DNA of 38,376 nt, taken from assembly GCA_937958075.1 (NCBI GenBank), contig CALFFB010000075.1:1-38376 (forward strand). The letters are read 5' to 3'. The notes under the pieces are model-generated. The model had not been told where the DNA came from and did no database searches. It saw nothing but the letters and a program-made list of their open reading frames with translations. Shown here one piece after another: positions 14,274-22,121 of this stretch. Numbering within the stretch: the first letter of the stretch is position 1; each line of letters starts with the position of its first letter. Position numbers and translations under genes: made by a program. This DNA comes from an uncultured Geobacteraceae bacterium (GTDB taxonomy: Bacteria > Desulfobacterota > Desulfuromonadia > Desulfuromonadales > Geopsychrobacteraceae).

Positions 14274-15113
14274 ATGGCACGCAAAAAAATGGGGGAAATA
14301 TTACTGGAGAACCAGCTCATCACCGATGACCAGCTCGATCAGGCCCTGGTGCGTCAGCAGCGCAGCAAAAAACCCCTGGGCAAAGTTCTTGAAGAGATGC
14401 AGGTTATCAGTGAGGAGGATATTGCCAAGGTTCTTTCCAAACAGTTCGGCTTTCCTTACGTCAAACAGATCTCGAAGTTCAACTTTCCCGCCGACGTCCT
14501 GAAAAAACTTGACGTTGAAACCGCCCTGGCCCACAGCGTTTTCCCGCTGAAAATCAAGGACAATACCCTCTACCTGGCGATGGCCAACCCCCTGAACATG
14601 GGGCTGCAGAATGAACTCGCCTTCAAACTGGGCCTGCGGATTTCCGCCTGTGTCGCCACCACCAGAGAAATCAAGTTCGCCATCAAGAAACATTACATGG
14701 CGACCATCGACACCCCGACGGACGACCACCCCTGGGAACTGCTGGTTGTCGACCATCAGGATGTTGCTCTCAGCGCCACGGAAGCCGCCCTGCAACGGGA
14801 AGGCTTTTCCGTTCACAAGGCCCGTAACGGCGCCGAAGGACTGAAACTGACGACCCAGGTCAAGCCCTGCCTGATCATCACCGAAATCGTCATGCCGCGC
14901 ATGGACGGCATCGAGATGTTCAAGCACCTGCAACAGCATTCCGATACGGCGGACATTCCCGTTCTCGCTTTTACCAGTAAAGCGACGGCGGAAGAAGAAT
15001 ACCGCCTGCTGGACCTGGGTTTTTTTGACTTTATCGCCAAACCCCTCAACCAGCTGAGGCTCCTCGGCCGGGTCAAGCGCGCCATCCGCTGGTCCAGAAC
15101 CCGCACCGACTGA
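14274..15113 (+). CDS. MshEN domain fused to a degenerate receiver domain
   Basis: A 279-residue cytosolic protein. Residues 1-140 match the MshEN (GspE N-terminal) domain, with its two tandem motifs KKMGEILLENQLITDDQLDQAL and KPLGKVLEEMQVISEEDIAKVL; some MshEN domains bind cyclic di-GMP. Residues about 155-279 form a response-regulator receiver. The switch Thr (T234) and Lys (K256) are present, but the phosphoacceptor Asp is Glu (E204 in ITEIVMPRMDG), and the acidic pair is D160-H161 instead of Asp-Asp. The protein therefore probably does not take phosphate normally and may be fixed in an active-like or ligand-driven state. There is no ATPase or DNA-binding domain. The gene stands alone behind its own promoter; GAGAGG precedes ATG 14274. 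Partners are unknown. Confidence 0.88.
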   Translation: MARKKMGEILLENQLITDDQLDQALVRQQRSKKPLGKVLEEMQVISEEDIAKVLSKQFGFPYVKQISKFNFPADVLKKLDVETALAHSVFPLKIKDNTLYLAMANPLNMGLQNELAFKLGLRISACVATTREIKFAIKKHYMATIDTPTDDHPWELLVVDHQDVALSATEAALQREGFSVHKARNGAEGLKLTTQVKPCLIITEIVMPRMDGIEMFKHLQQHSDTADIPVLAFTSKATAEEEYRLLDLGFFDFIAKPLNQLRLLGRVKRAIRWSRTRTD

Positions 15114-15142
15114 CCCCCCCTCACGTCAGGTACCGACCGCTG

Positions 15143-16339
15143 TCAGGACGCCGGCAGCGGCCACAGCTCCTCACTGGAAAAGGTCAGACGCTTGATGCCG
15201 CTGTCTGTGACCCGCCAGGTATTTTCCACGCCAACTGCGCCAAGTCCCGGAATAACCACCTTCGGCTCAAAAGCAAAGGTCATCCCGACTTCCAGTACCT
15301 GCTGATCAAAGCCTTCAGCGATGAAGGGATACTCATCCACCTCAATGCCGATGCCATGGCCGATAAAGCGAACCTGCGCCCCCTTTGCCCCCATAAAATC
15401 TTCCGCATGCCCCAGCTCAAGGGCCAGGCCGTAACACTGCCGATAGACCTCGCTCCAGCTCACCCCCGGACGCGCCACCTCAAACAACCGGGCCTGGATT
15501 TTCAGCATGTCCGCGTAACCCTGCTGCAATACGTCTGCCACCGGTCCGACAGACAGGGTGCGGGTCTGATCGACAAGATAACCATCGAAAGCCGCGACAA
15601 AGTCGACGATGACCGGCTCCCCGGCGGCGATGGCCTTGTAGCTTGCGCCCTGCCCCACCGCCGGCGTCACACCGAGGCCACCGAGGGGGGCATCCAGATG
15701 AGCCGGGACCGCGCCGTCGGCGCCGGAGAATATGTGCCCGAAAAAGAGTTCGGCATTAAAGCGGCGCATGCGGATCAAACCCTGGTGCCCCTGCTTGAGG
15801 GCGAACGCCAGGAGCTCGGCGGCAACTTCGTTATCCTTTTTCCCCACCTTGATCACCGTTTTGGCGTATTCATAGATGCGGTCCGCCATCAGGGCGCAAT
15901 CTTTCATGATCTCCAGTTCGTAATCACTCTTGATCGCCCGTACCTCGCGGATCAAAGGGGTGACATTGACCGTTTCCGCCGCCAGCAGCCTGGTAAAGCG
16001 TTCAGCCTCAGCCACCGGCAAGACGTCGGACTCAATACCTATCCGCCGGGGTGACGGCAGACCGAAACGGGTCAGGGCGTCACTTATCTCCTTCAAGCTG
16101 CTGATGGGCTCCACGTGCCGCAGGCCGGACTCCATGCGTGCCCGCCCGTGATCCCGCAGCACCAGATAGAGAGGCTCCCCCGTGGCCGGCAGGTACAAGA
16201 CGCCTTTCTGGATCGTGCCGGTAAAGTAAAAAAGATCACTGTTCTGGACGATCACCGCCGCGTCAATGTCACGTTGCTGCAGCAGTTTCTGCAGTTTTTC
16301 GGTCCGGGCCTCCAGCTCTGTCCGCGGTGTCAGTCTCAT
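15143..16339 (-). CDS. M24-family Xaa-Pro aminopeptidase-like metallopeptidase
   Basis: A 398-residue protein of the creatinase/aminopeptidase P family. Residues 1-140 form the creatinase N-terminal domain (VIVQNSDLFYFTGTIQKGVLYLPA). The pita-bread catalytic domain follows, with the metal ligands recognisable as the two Asp in VDFVAAFDGYLVDQTRTL, the His in FIGHGIGIEVDEYP, and the Glu in FEPKVV and VGVENTW. It would cleave N-terminal residues before proline in the cytosol; exact specificity is unknown. ATG 16339 is chosen over the longer frame because AAGGAG lies 6 bases upstream. It is convergent with the MshEN gene (29 bp gap) and downstream of mogA (206 bp gap containing an inverted repeat). 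Confidence 0.92.
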   Translation of the reverse strand: MRLTPRTELEARTEKLQKLLQQRDIDAAVIVQNSDLFYFTGTIQKGVLYLPATGEPLYLVLRDHGRARMESGLRHVEPISSLKEISDALTRFGLPSPRRIGIESDVLPVAEAERFTRLLAAETVNVTPLIREVRAIKSDYELEIMKDCALMADRIYEYAKTVIKVGKKDNEVAAELLAFALKQGHQGLIRMRRFNAELFFGHIFSGADGAVPAHLDAPLGGLGVTPAVGQGASYKAIAAGEPVIVDFVAAFDGYLVDQTRTLSVGPVADVLQQGYADMLKIQARLFEVARPGVSWSEVYRQCYGLALELGHAEDFMGAKGAQVRFIGHGIGIEVDEYPFIAEGFDQQVLEVGMTFAFEPKVVIPGLGAVGVENTWRVTDSGIKRLTFSSEELWPLPAS

Positions 16340-16468
16340 TGCCTGCTCCTTTTTCAGGGCTGGAGGCCCGACCTTTCCTGAGCCGAATTCCAGCCGTCGC
16401 ACTGCCTGTTTTTTGTTCAAAATGGACAAGACCCCATGCCCTCTGAGGTTGTCAGGAGATATGGACGG

Positions 16469-16503
16469 TTGTTCACAGAGCTATCCACAAAAACTGTGAA
16501 CAA
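16469..16503. promoter_or_regulatory. 10-bp inverted repeat with DnaA-box-like 9-mers
   Basis: TTGTTCACAG (16469-16478) and CTGTGAACAA (16494-16503) are a perfect inverted repeat with a 15-bp centre. The centre holds CTATCCACA (16481-16489), one base from the DnaA box TTATCCACA, and each arm contains TTGTTCACA, also close to the consensus. AT-rich sequence follows (16508-16540). It lies in the gap between mogA and the M24 gene. A role as operator is inferred. Confidence 0.4.
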
Positions 16504-16545
16504 GACCTTAACTTTCTATTTTTATTAACATTTAATCCGATTAGA

Positions 16546-17061
16546 TCAGGGACTTACAGCACAATCAGAAGGATCGCCCTGAAGCTTGGCCAGAGCGTGG
16601 GGAAGCACCGGCAGCAGAACCTCAAAATTTTCCCGTGCGGCCTTGGGGCTCCCCGGAAGATTGATGATCAGCGTCTGCTGACGCACCCCGACCAGCGCGC
16701 GCGACAGCATGGCATGGGGCGTTACGCGCAAACCGGCAGAGCGCATGGCTTCGGCCATGCCGGGAATTTCATAATCAAGCAGGGACGCCGTGGCCTGGGG
16801 GGTGCAATCCCGTGGACTCATCCCGGTTCCCCCCGTCGTCAGGATAAGGTCCAGATGCAGATCGTCGACCCAGCTTTTGAGTACGGCGACAATATGTCTA
16901 TACTCGTCAGCAATAACCTGATAGCGGGCAACCACTCCTACTGGCGCGACCAGTTCCTGCAGCAGTGGTCCGCTTTCATCGGTCCGCTCTCCACGCGCCC
17001 CCTTGTCCGACAAGGTCAGGACGCCAATCCGACAGGCGTGCTCTTTCTGCTGTGCTCCCAT
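16546..17061 (-). CDS. mogA: Molybdopterin adenylyltransferase-type protein (MogA/MoaB)
   Basis: A 171-residue protein of the MogA/MoaB family, which adenylates molybdopterin before molybdenum insertion in molybdenum/tungsten cofactor synthesis. Family motifs are GVLTLSDKGARGERTDESGP, LILTTGGTGMSPRDCTPQAT, the SRALVGVRQQTLIINLPGSPKA loop and FEVLLPVLPHAL. It has the size of the stand-alone enzyme. ATG 17061 is preceded by a purine-rich GGGGGTAGAG. It is 35 bp downstream of the helical-repeat protein gene and may belong to that operon. MogA versus MoaB cannot be separated by eye. Confidence 0.92.
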   Translation of the reverse strand: MGAQQKEHACRIGVLTLSDKGARGERTDESGPLLQELVAPVGVVARYQVIADEYRHIVAVLKSWVDDLHLDLILTTGGTGMSPRDCTPQATASLLDYEIPGMAEAMRSAGLRVTPHAMLSRALVGVRQQTLIINLPGSPKAARENFEVLLPVLPHALAKLQGDPSDCAVSP

Positions 17062-17096
17062 CTCTACCCCCTGTGAAAACTTTCGTCCACAAGCAT

Positions 17097-18137
17097 TTAA
17101 CGTTTTTTGGTCATCATCAGGCGCCGCGCATTATTGATAATCGGCTGGGTGACATTGCGGCTGCCGGCAACCTCCTTGACATCTTTCGGGGAGAGGAAAT
17201 CCATGAGGCGCATGGCCTGCTGCAAAGGTGTCCGCGGATGGTAAACCAGGGCTTTTTTCATGTCATAGATTTTCACCCAGTCCCGATTGAGGAGAATAAT
17301 CCTTATCAGCTCTTCACTGCTGCTGCGATTCTGCGCCACGGCCAGCACTTCGCCCTCGGTAATGCGGGGATTACGCAATACGGAGGTACTGACCTGCTTG
17401 TTCGCCTCACGGAGCAGCAGGGTCCGCCACTCCTTGTCCCCCGTCAGCGCCATCTTGATTTTTTCGTTGACGGTCATCTCCTGCAGCAGCTGATACTTGC
17501 TCAGCGCGTCCTCATCCTCATCTTCGGCAAAATCCTCATCACCCGCGTCGTCCTGAACGCAGGATGCCGCGGAAGTGGATTGTTGCCCGTCGTCATCGTT
17601 GGCTTCGGCCGGTAGCTCTTCCGGTTCCGGTTCCTGCCAGCCGAGGCGCAAACGCGTCATTCTGTCGGCATGGGGATTGTTGATGATCGCCAGCCGCAGG
17701 GTGTCCGACTTATCAAGGGCGGTGTCATTGTGCGATAACATCTCCAGCACATCGCCCCTGGCATTTTCCGCCAGAAATTGCAGGCTGCGCAGGCTGGTCT
17801 GGGGATGGACCAGCACCTTCTCCATCACCGGTGAGTCCTCCAACCGCAAGCGCACGATCAGATCAATGACAGCTGAATGCAGCTCCGGCCGGGACAGGGC
17901 AGCCAGCAGTATCTGTGCCGGTAACGTGTTCAGGGTCGAAAGGGCTTCTTCTTTTAACTCCTCGTTCTCACCATGATAAAAAACAAAGAGCACCATCACC
18001 AGGTTCGGGCCGGACATGGGCAAGGCGCCACGGGCGGCCGCCAGGCGCACACTGTGTCCGCCCCATTTACTCATGATCCGGGCAACCTCAGCGGGGATCT
18101 TGATCTCTACCTTTTCACTGCCTGAGGGCTTGACCAC
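17097..18137 (-). CDS. Uncharacterised helical-repeat protein with acidic linker
   Basis: I do not recognise a named family. The 346-residue product has two mostly helical halves joined by a very acidic, low-complexity linker (about residues 180-220). A short motif, hydrophobic-x-[H/N]-P-x-[T/I/A], recurs four times: LVHPQTSLRSLQFL, INNPHADRMTRLRL, LRNPRITEGEVLAV and VYHPRTPLQQAMRLM, which suggests an alpha-solenoid of HEAT or leucine-rich-variant type. There is no signal peptide or membrane segment, so it is probably cytosolic and binds other proteins. GTG 18137 is chosen because AAGGAG overlapping the preceding stop lies 9 bases upstream; a TTG at 18143 is possible. It directly follows the SPOR gene (13 bp), so the two are co-translated. 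Function unknown. Confidence 0.75.
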   Translation of the reverse strand: MVKPSGSEKVEIKIPAEVARIMSKWGGHSVRLAAARGALPMSGPNLVMVLFVFYHGENEELKEEALSTLNTLPAQILLAALSRPELHSAVIDLIVRLRLEDSPVMEKVLVHPQTSLRSLQFLAENARGDVLEMLSHNDTALDKSDTLRLAIINNPHADRMTRLRLGWQEPEPEELPAEANDDDGQQSTSAASCVQDDAGDEDFAEDEDEDALSKYQLLQEMTVNEKIKMALTGDKEWRTLLLREANKQVSTSVLRNPRITEGEVLAVAQNRSSSEELIRIILLNRDWVKIYDMKKALVYHPRTPLQQAMRLMDFLSPKDVKEVAGSRNVTQPIINNARRLMMTKKR

Positions 18138-18150
18138 CGCCAATGTCTCC

Positions 18151-19056
18151 TTAGTCTGATTTTTTACCCCGAAGCTCCAACGCTTCCGAACGCACACCGG
18201 TCCCGGACGCCTCAAAATGACGCTTCAGCTGTTCAGCACGCTCCTGATCCAGCGGCTCAATAAGCAACAGGGTGCCTGACAGGGTCATCTCAACCGTTTT
18301 TTGGGTTACGGTCATGCCTGCATCGGCCAGTGTCTTCTGCAGAGCGAGGGCCCGCTCGGGGCTCTGGAAGGAGGCAGCATACAGGGCCCTTCGGCCGTTT
18401 TCCGGCATGGTGAAGGCTGACGGGACAACGGCTTGCATCCGCCGCAGCTGCTCTTCGGCCTCAGTCACTGAATAGCTGCCGGCAAAAAGGCGGATCATGC
18501 GCACCGGACCTGTGCCTTTAAGCGAACGGGGGGCAAGAGCGTGCTGTTGCAGATAATCGGTGGCCTGCTGCCGGGCGTGGGAATCGATAAAGGGGCCGAT
18601 CGTCACCCGATAGAGGGGGGCAACCACCGCCGGTGGCACGACTGCCGCCTGCTCCGCATCCGGCGGCGCGGCGGCAACCACGACCGGCTCTTCCTGCCTT
18701 TCCGGCGCCCTGGTCGCTGCTGTTTTTTCTGTTACTGGCGGGGCCGGCCGGTCAGGCATCGGCATGTGGATAGCGGCCGGCGGCGGTGACGGCACCTGGG
18801 GCCCGGGCGGCAACAACGGGAAGGTGCTGAGAAAAAAACCGATAGCGACAGACCAGACGACAACGACCAGCAACAACAAAATCCCGTTCAGGGAGAAGCG
18901 CCGCCGGGGCACCGGCCTGACTTCACCAGCGGTTACATCCGCCAGGGTCGGGTATTTAGGCGCAGCTGCGGCACCGGCTTCAATCGCTGGGTCCGCTGCA
19001 TTTTCCCGCGCTACCGGGCGCTGTGCCGGCTGATTGTGGAGGCTGTCGTCGGTCAT
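18151..19056 (-). CDS. SPOR-domain membrane protein
   Basis: A 301-residue single-pass membrane protein. An N-terminal cytosolic stretch of about 55 residues is followed by a transmembrane segment (FSLNGILLLLVVVVWSVAIGFFL), a long Pro/Ala-rich spacer, and C-terminal SPOR-like repeats (YRVTIGPFIDSHARQQATDYL and RALYAASFQSPERALALQKTLADAG). SPOR domains bind septal denuded peptidoglycan, so a periplasmic role in division or wall remodelling is likely. ATG 19056 is chosen because AAGGAG lies about 7 bases upstream. It lies 79 bp after the EF-G-like gene and just before the helical-repeat protein gene. Assignment to SPOR is by pattern and is fairly firm for the second repeat. Confidence 0.78.
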   Translation of the reverse strand: MTDDSLHNQPAQRPVARENAADPAIEAGAAAAPKYPTLADVTAGEVRPVPRRRFSLNGILLLLVVVVWSVAIGFFLSTFPLLPPGPQVPSPPPAAIHMPMPDRPAPPVTEKTAATRAPERQEEPVVVAAAPPDAEQAAVVPPAVVAPLYRVTIGPFIDSHARQQATDYLQQHALAPRSLKGTGPVRMIRLFAGSYSVTEAEEQLRRMQAVVPSAFTMPENGRRALYAASFQSPERALALQKTLADAGMTVTQKTVEMTLSGTLLLIEPLDQERAEQLKRHFEASGTGVRSEALELRGKKSD

Positions 19057-19135
19057 CCGTCTGCTCCTTGATGAATCCGGCCCAACCACCCTGTACCAGA
19101 GGGGTCAGGCCGGACTCCTGCCTCCCTGAACCCCG

Positions 19136-21214
19136 TTATTCTTCCGTTTTCATGTCCTCAAGAATTTTTGCCGTCTGGTGGGACGGAACCTCTTCGTACT
19201 TGCTGAACTCCATGGTGAACATCCCGCGATCCGAGGTCATGGAGCGCAGTTCGGGTGCGTAGCGCAACACTTCGGCCATCGGCACTTCGGACCGGATGAC
19301 CTGACTGTTGGCCTGGGGCTCAACGCCGATAACCTTGCCGCGACGGGAATTCAGGTCGCCGATGACATCTCCCATGCAATCATCCGGCACGGTAATTTCC
19401 ATGGCCATGATCGGCTCCAGCAGCACCGGCTTGCACTGCTCCATCGCCTTTTTAAAGGCCATGGAACCGGCGACCTTGAAGGCCATCTCCGATGAATCGA
19501 CGGAATGGTGGGACCCATCATAAAGGGTCACCTGGACATCGACCACCTGACTCTTGGTCAAGGGACCGGTTTTCATCGCCTCGACAATACCCTTGTCAAC
19601 AGCGGGGATATAGTTGCGCGGCACGACCCCGCCAACAACCTTGTCGACAAACTCATAGCCGGCCCCGCGCGGCAGAGGTTTGACCTCGATCCAGACGTCC
19701 CCGTACTGGCCACGGCCGCCGGACTGTTTCTTGTATTTGCCCTGGACCTGGGTCGAGGCCTTGATCGTTTCGCGGTAAGGAACCTTCTGTTCCTTGAGGA
19801 TCACATCCGCCCCGTATTTCCGCTTCAGCCGCTCAACCGCCACTTCCAGATGAATCTGCCCCATGCCGGACAGCACCATTTCCTTGGTCTCTTCGTCGCG
19901 GGTAACAGTCAGGGTCGGATCCTCTTCCATGAGCCGCTGCAAACCGGTGTAGATCTTGTCCTCATCCCCCTTGTTGCGCCCTTCTAAAGCAAAGGAGATA
20001 ATCGGCTTCAACGGCACCAGCGGCTCATACAGCACCTGCTCTTTGAGATCACACAGGGTGTCACCGGTTGCCGTGGCCTTGAGTTTCGGCACTGCGACAA
20101 TATCCCCGGCTGATGCTTCATCCAGGGGAGTCTGCTTTTTCCCTTCCATTTTATACAGGTGGCTGATCCGCTCCTTTTCATCGCGGTTCGGATTGTAGAC
20201 CACCGTATCCGCCTTCAGGGTACCGGAATACAGACGCATCAGTGTCAACTTGCCGGCATAGGGGTCATTGATGGTTTTGAACACCATGGCGGAGAAGGGT
20301 TCATCCGGGCTGGGCTGGCGCTCGACGGGTTCATCGGTCCCCGGCTTGACCCCGACCTGGGTACCTTTGTCGATGGGTGACGGCAAGCAGGCAACGATGT
20401 AATCAAGCAGCTGGCGGATTCCGATATTGGCGGTGGCGCTGCCGCAGAAGACCGGCGTGAACACCCCGGTCAGAGCCCCCTCGCGCAGACCACGCATGAT
20501 GTCATCTTCCGAAAAGGTTTCCCCTTCCAGATAGCGTTCCATCAGCTCATCATCGGCTTCGGCGGCCGCTTCGACGAGCAGTTCGCGCAACCTTGCGGCT
20601 TCCTTTTCGTACTCCGCGGGGACATCGACCTCATCAAAGGCGCCGGTCTCGTCAAATTTGTACAGACGCGCCTTCATCCGCACCAGGTCGATAGTGCCCT
20701 TGAAGTCGGCCTCGGCGCCGATGGGCATGGTGACAATCACCGCCCGTGCGCCCAGGGACTTCTCCATATCATCGACGGCCTTGAGAAAATCGGCCCGTTC
20801 CTTATCCATTTTATTGACAAAAGCGATACGCGGCACCTCAAAGGTTTCGCACCAGTCCCAGATACGGCGGGTCTGTGCCTTGGTGCCCGAAATAGCGGAG
20901 ACAATAACCACCGCGCCGCCGAGAATGCGCAGGCAGCGGCGGGTATCATGCAGAAAGTTACTGACTCCCGGGGTATCAACGATATTGAGATTATAGTCGT
21001 GCCAGCGACAGTGATTAAGGCTGGCACTCAAGGTTGACTTGCGCTTGATCTCTTCCTCTTCAAAATCCATGGACGAGGTGCCCAGATCAACCTTCCCCAG
21101 GGTCTGAGTCATGTTCGTGTTGAACAGTATGGCTTCAACCAGAGAGGTCTTTCCGGCACCATTGTGCGCCACAATTCCAAGATTTCTCACCTTTGTCGTG
21201 TCGTGCTTGGCCAT
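19136..21214 (-). CDS. EF-G-like translational GTPase
   Basis: A 692-residue GTPase with the five-domain EF-G layout. G1 is AHNGAGKTS (K22), not AHIDAGKTT as in canonical EF-G. The switch I/G2 region lacks the RGITI core, having IKRKSTLSAS. G3 is VDTPG, with the catalytic His replaced by Val-Ser (DTPGVSNF), and G4 is NKMD. Domains III-V are present (GMGQIHLEVAVERLKRKYG; GGVVPRNYIPAVDKGI). These marks belong to the FusA2/EF-G-like subgroup, not the main elongation factor. The role is not well defined; ribosome-associated GTPase activity is likely. ATG 21214 is chosen because AAGGAG lies 7 bases upstream. It is followed by the SPOR gene. Confidence 0.9.
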   Translation of the reverse strand: MAKHDTTKVRNLGIVAHNGAGKTSLVEAILFNTNMTQTLGKVDLGTSSMDFEEEEIKRKSTLSASLNHCRWHDYNLNIVDTPGVSNFLHDTRRCLRILGGAVVIVSAISGTKAQTRRIWDWCETFEVPRIAFVNKMDKERADFLKAVDDMEKSLGARAVIVTMPIGAEADFKGTIDLVRMKARLYKFDETGAFDEVDVPAEYEKEAARLRELLVEAAAEADDELMERYLEGETFSEDDIMRGLREGALTGVFTPVFCGSATANIGIRQLLDYIVACLPSPIDKGTQVGVKPGTDEPVERQPSPDEPFSAMVFKTINDPYAGKLTLMRLYSGTLKADTVVYNPNRDEKERISHLYKMEGKKQTPLDEASAGDIVAVPKLKATATGDTLCDLKEQVLYEPLVPLKPIISFALEGRNKGDEDKIYTGLQRLMEEDPTLTVTRDEETKEMVLSGMGQIHLEVAVERLKRKYGADVILKEQKVPYRETIKASTQVQGKYKKQSGGRGQYGDVWIEVKPLPRGAGYEFVDKVVGGVVPRNYIPAVDKGIVEAMKTGPLTKSQVVDVQVTLYDGSHHSVDSSEMAFKVAGSMAFKKAMEQCKPVLLEPIMAMEITVPDDCMGDVIGDLNSRRGKVIGVEPQANSQVIRSEVPMAEVLRYAPELRSMTSDRGMFTMEFSKYEEVPSHQTAKILEDMKTEE

Positions 21215-21330
21215 GAATTTCTCCTTTGCAAGATGAAGTGTCACCCCGGGGGCAACTTAAGGCAAATAAATTCCATCCACCAATAGCATGCGCGCTTGCA
21301 CATCCTTGTCACTGTTACAAAATATCGCCT

Positions 21331-22098
21331 TCAACTCCGGTTACGTTCGTAGATAATCCGCAACCCCTCCAGGGTCAGGTAAGGCTCGACCCTGTCGATA
21401 CAATCCGTTGCCGCGGCAATGGGAGCGGCCAGACCACCCGTGGCGATCACCTGGGGAGCTTCGCTCATTTCCTGTTTCATACGCCGGACGATCCCCTCGA
21501 CCAGACCGACATAACCATAGAAGATACCGGCCTGCATGCTTTGCACCGTATTCTTGGCAACAATCTGCGTCGGCCGCAGAAACTCTACCCGCGGTAACTT
21601 GCTGGTGCGTTGAAACAGGGCCTCGGCAGAGATGCCGATACCCGGAGAGATGGCCCCGCCCTGATAGCTACCATCGGCGGAAATAACATCGAAGGTTGTG
21701 GCCGTGCCGAAATCGACAATGATCAAAGCCGTTCCCGTCTTTTCATAAGCCGCAACAGCATTGACAATCCGGTCCGCACCCACCTCTTTCGGATTGTCAT
21801 AACGGATCGGCATCCCGGTTTTGATCCCTGCGCCGACCACATAGGGAACCAGTTGAAAGTACTTTTTGCACAGTTCTTCCATGGTATTGAGCATGGACGG
21901 CACGACACTGGAGACGATCACGTCCCTCAGCTCCTTTGCCTCAACACCCCGTAAAGCGAAGAGCTGATAGACCAGCATAGCGTACTCATCAACGGTACGC
22001 TGTTTGTCGGTGGCAATGCGCCAGTCGTGCCGCAGACGGCGATCCTGATAAACCCCGAGAACCGTGTTGCTGTTACCAACGTCGATGACCAGCAGCAT
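21331..22098 (-). CDS. coaX: Type III pantothenate kinase
   Basis: A 255-residue cytosolic kinase that phosphorylates pantothenate, the first step of CoA synthesis. The ASKHA-fold phosphate loop is IDVGNSNTVLGVY, followed by DWRIATDKQRTVDEY. The central KEVGADRIVNAVAAYE holds the catalytic Asp region, and DFGTATTFDVISADGSYQGGAISPG is the second phosphate/substrate loop. ATGGL near the end completes the set. Type III enzymes need a monovalent cation and are not inhibited by CoA. Length is normal. It follows birA by 23 bp, in the same cofactor block. Confidence 0.96.
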   Translation of the reverse strand: MLLVIDVGNSNTVLGVYQDRRLRHDWRIATDKQRTVDEYAMLVYQLFALRGVEAKELRDVIVSSVVPSMLNTMEELCKKYFQLVPYVVGAGIKTGMPIRYDNPKEVGADRIVNAVAAYEKTGTALIIVDFGTATTFDVISADGSYQGGAISPGIGISAEALFQRTSKLPRVEFLRPTQIVAKNTVQSMQAGIFYGYVGLVEGIVRRMKQEMSEAPQVIATGGLAAPIAAATDCIDRVEPYLTLEGLRIIYERNRS

Positions 22099-22121
22099 AA
22101 AACATTATCCTTCTTTTTTGC

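Noticed and set aside
16461..16499. A 12-codon plus-strand peptide (starting ATG after AGGAGAT) across the inverted repeat.
   Set aside because: The good ribosome-binding site is by itself weak evidence; there is no downstream plus-strand gene for a leader peptide to control.
16469..16545. Replication origin at the DnaA-like boxes.
   Set aside because: Only three imperfect boxes, and no dnaA, rpmH, mnmG, parAB or dnaN nearby.
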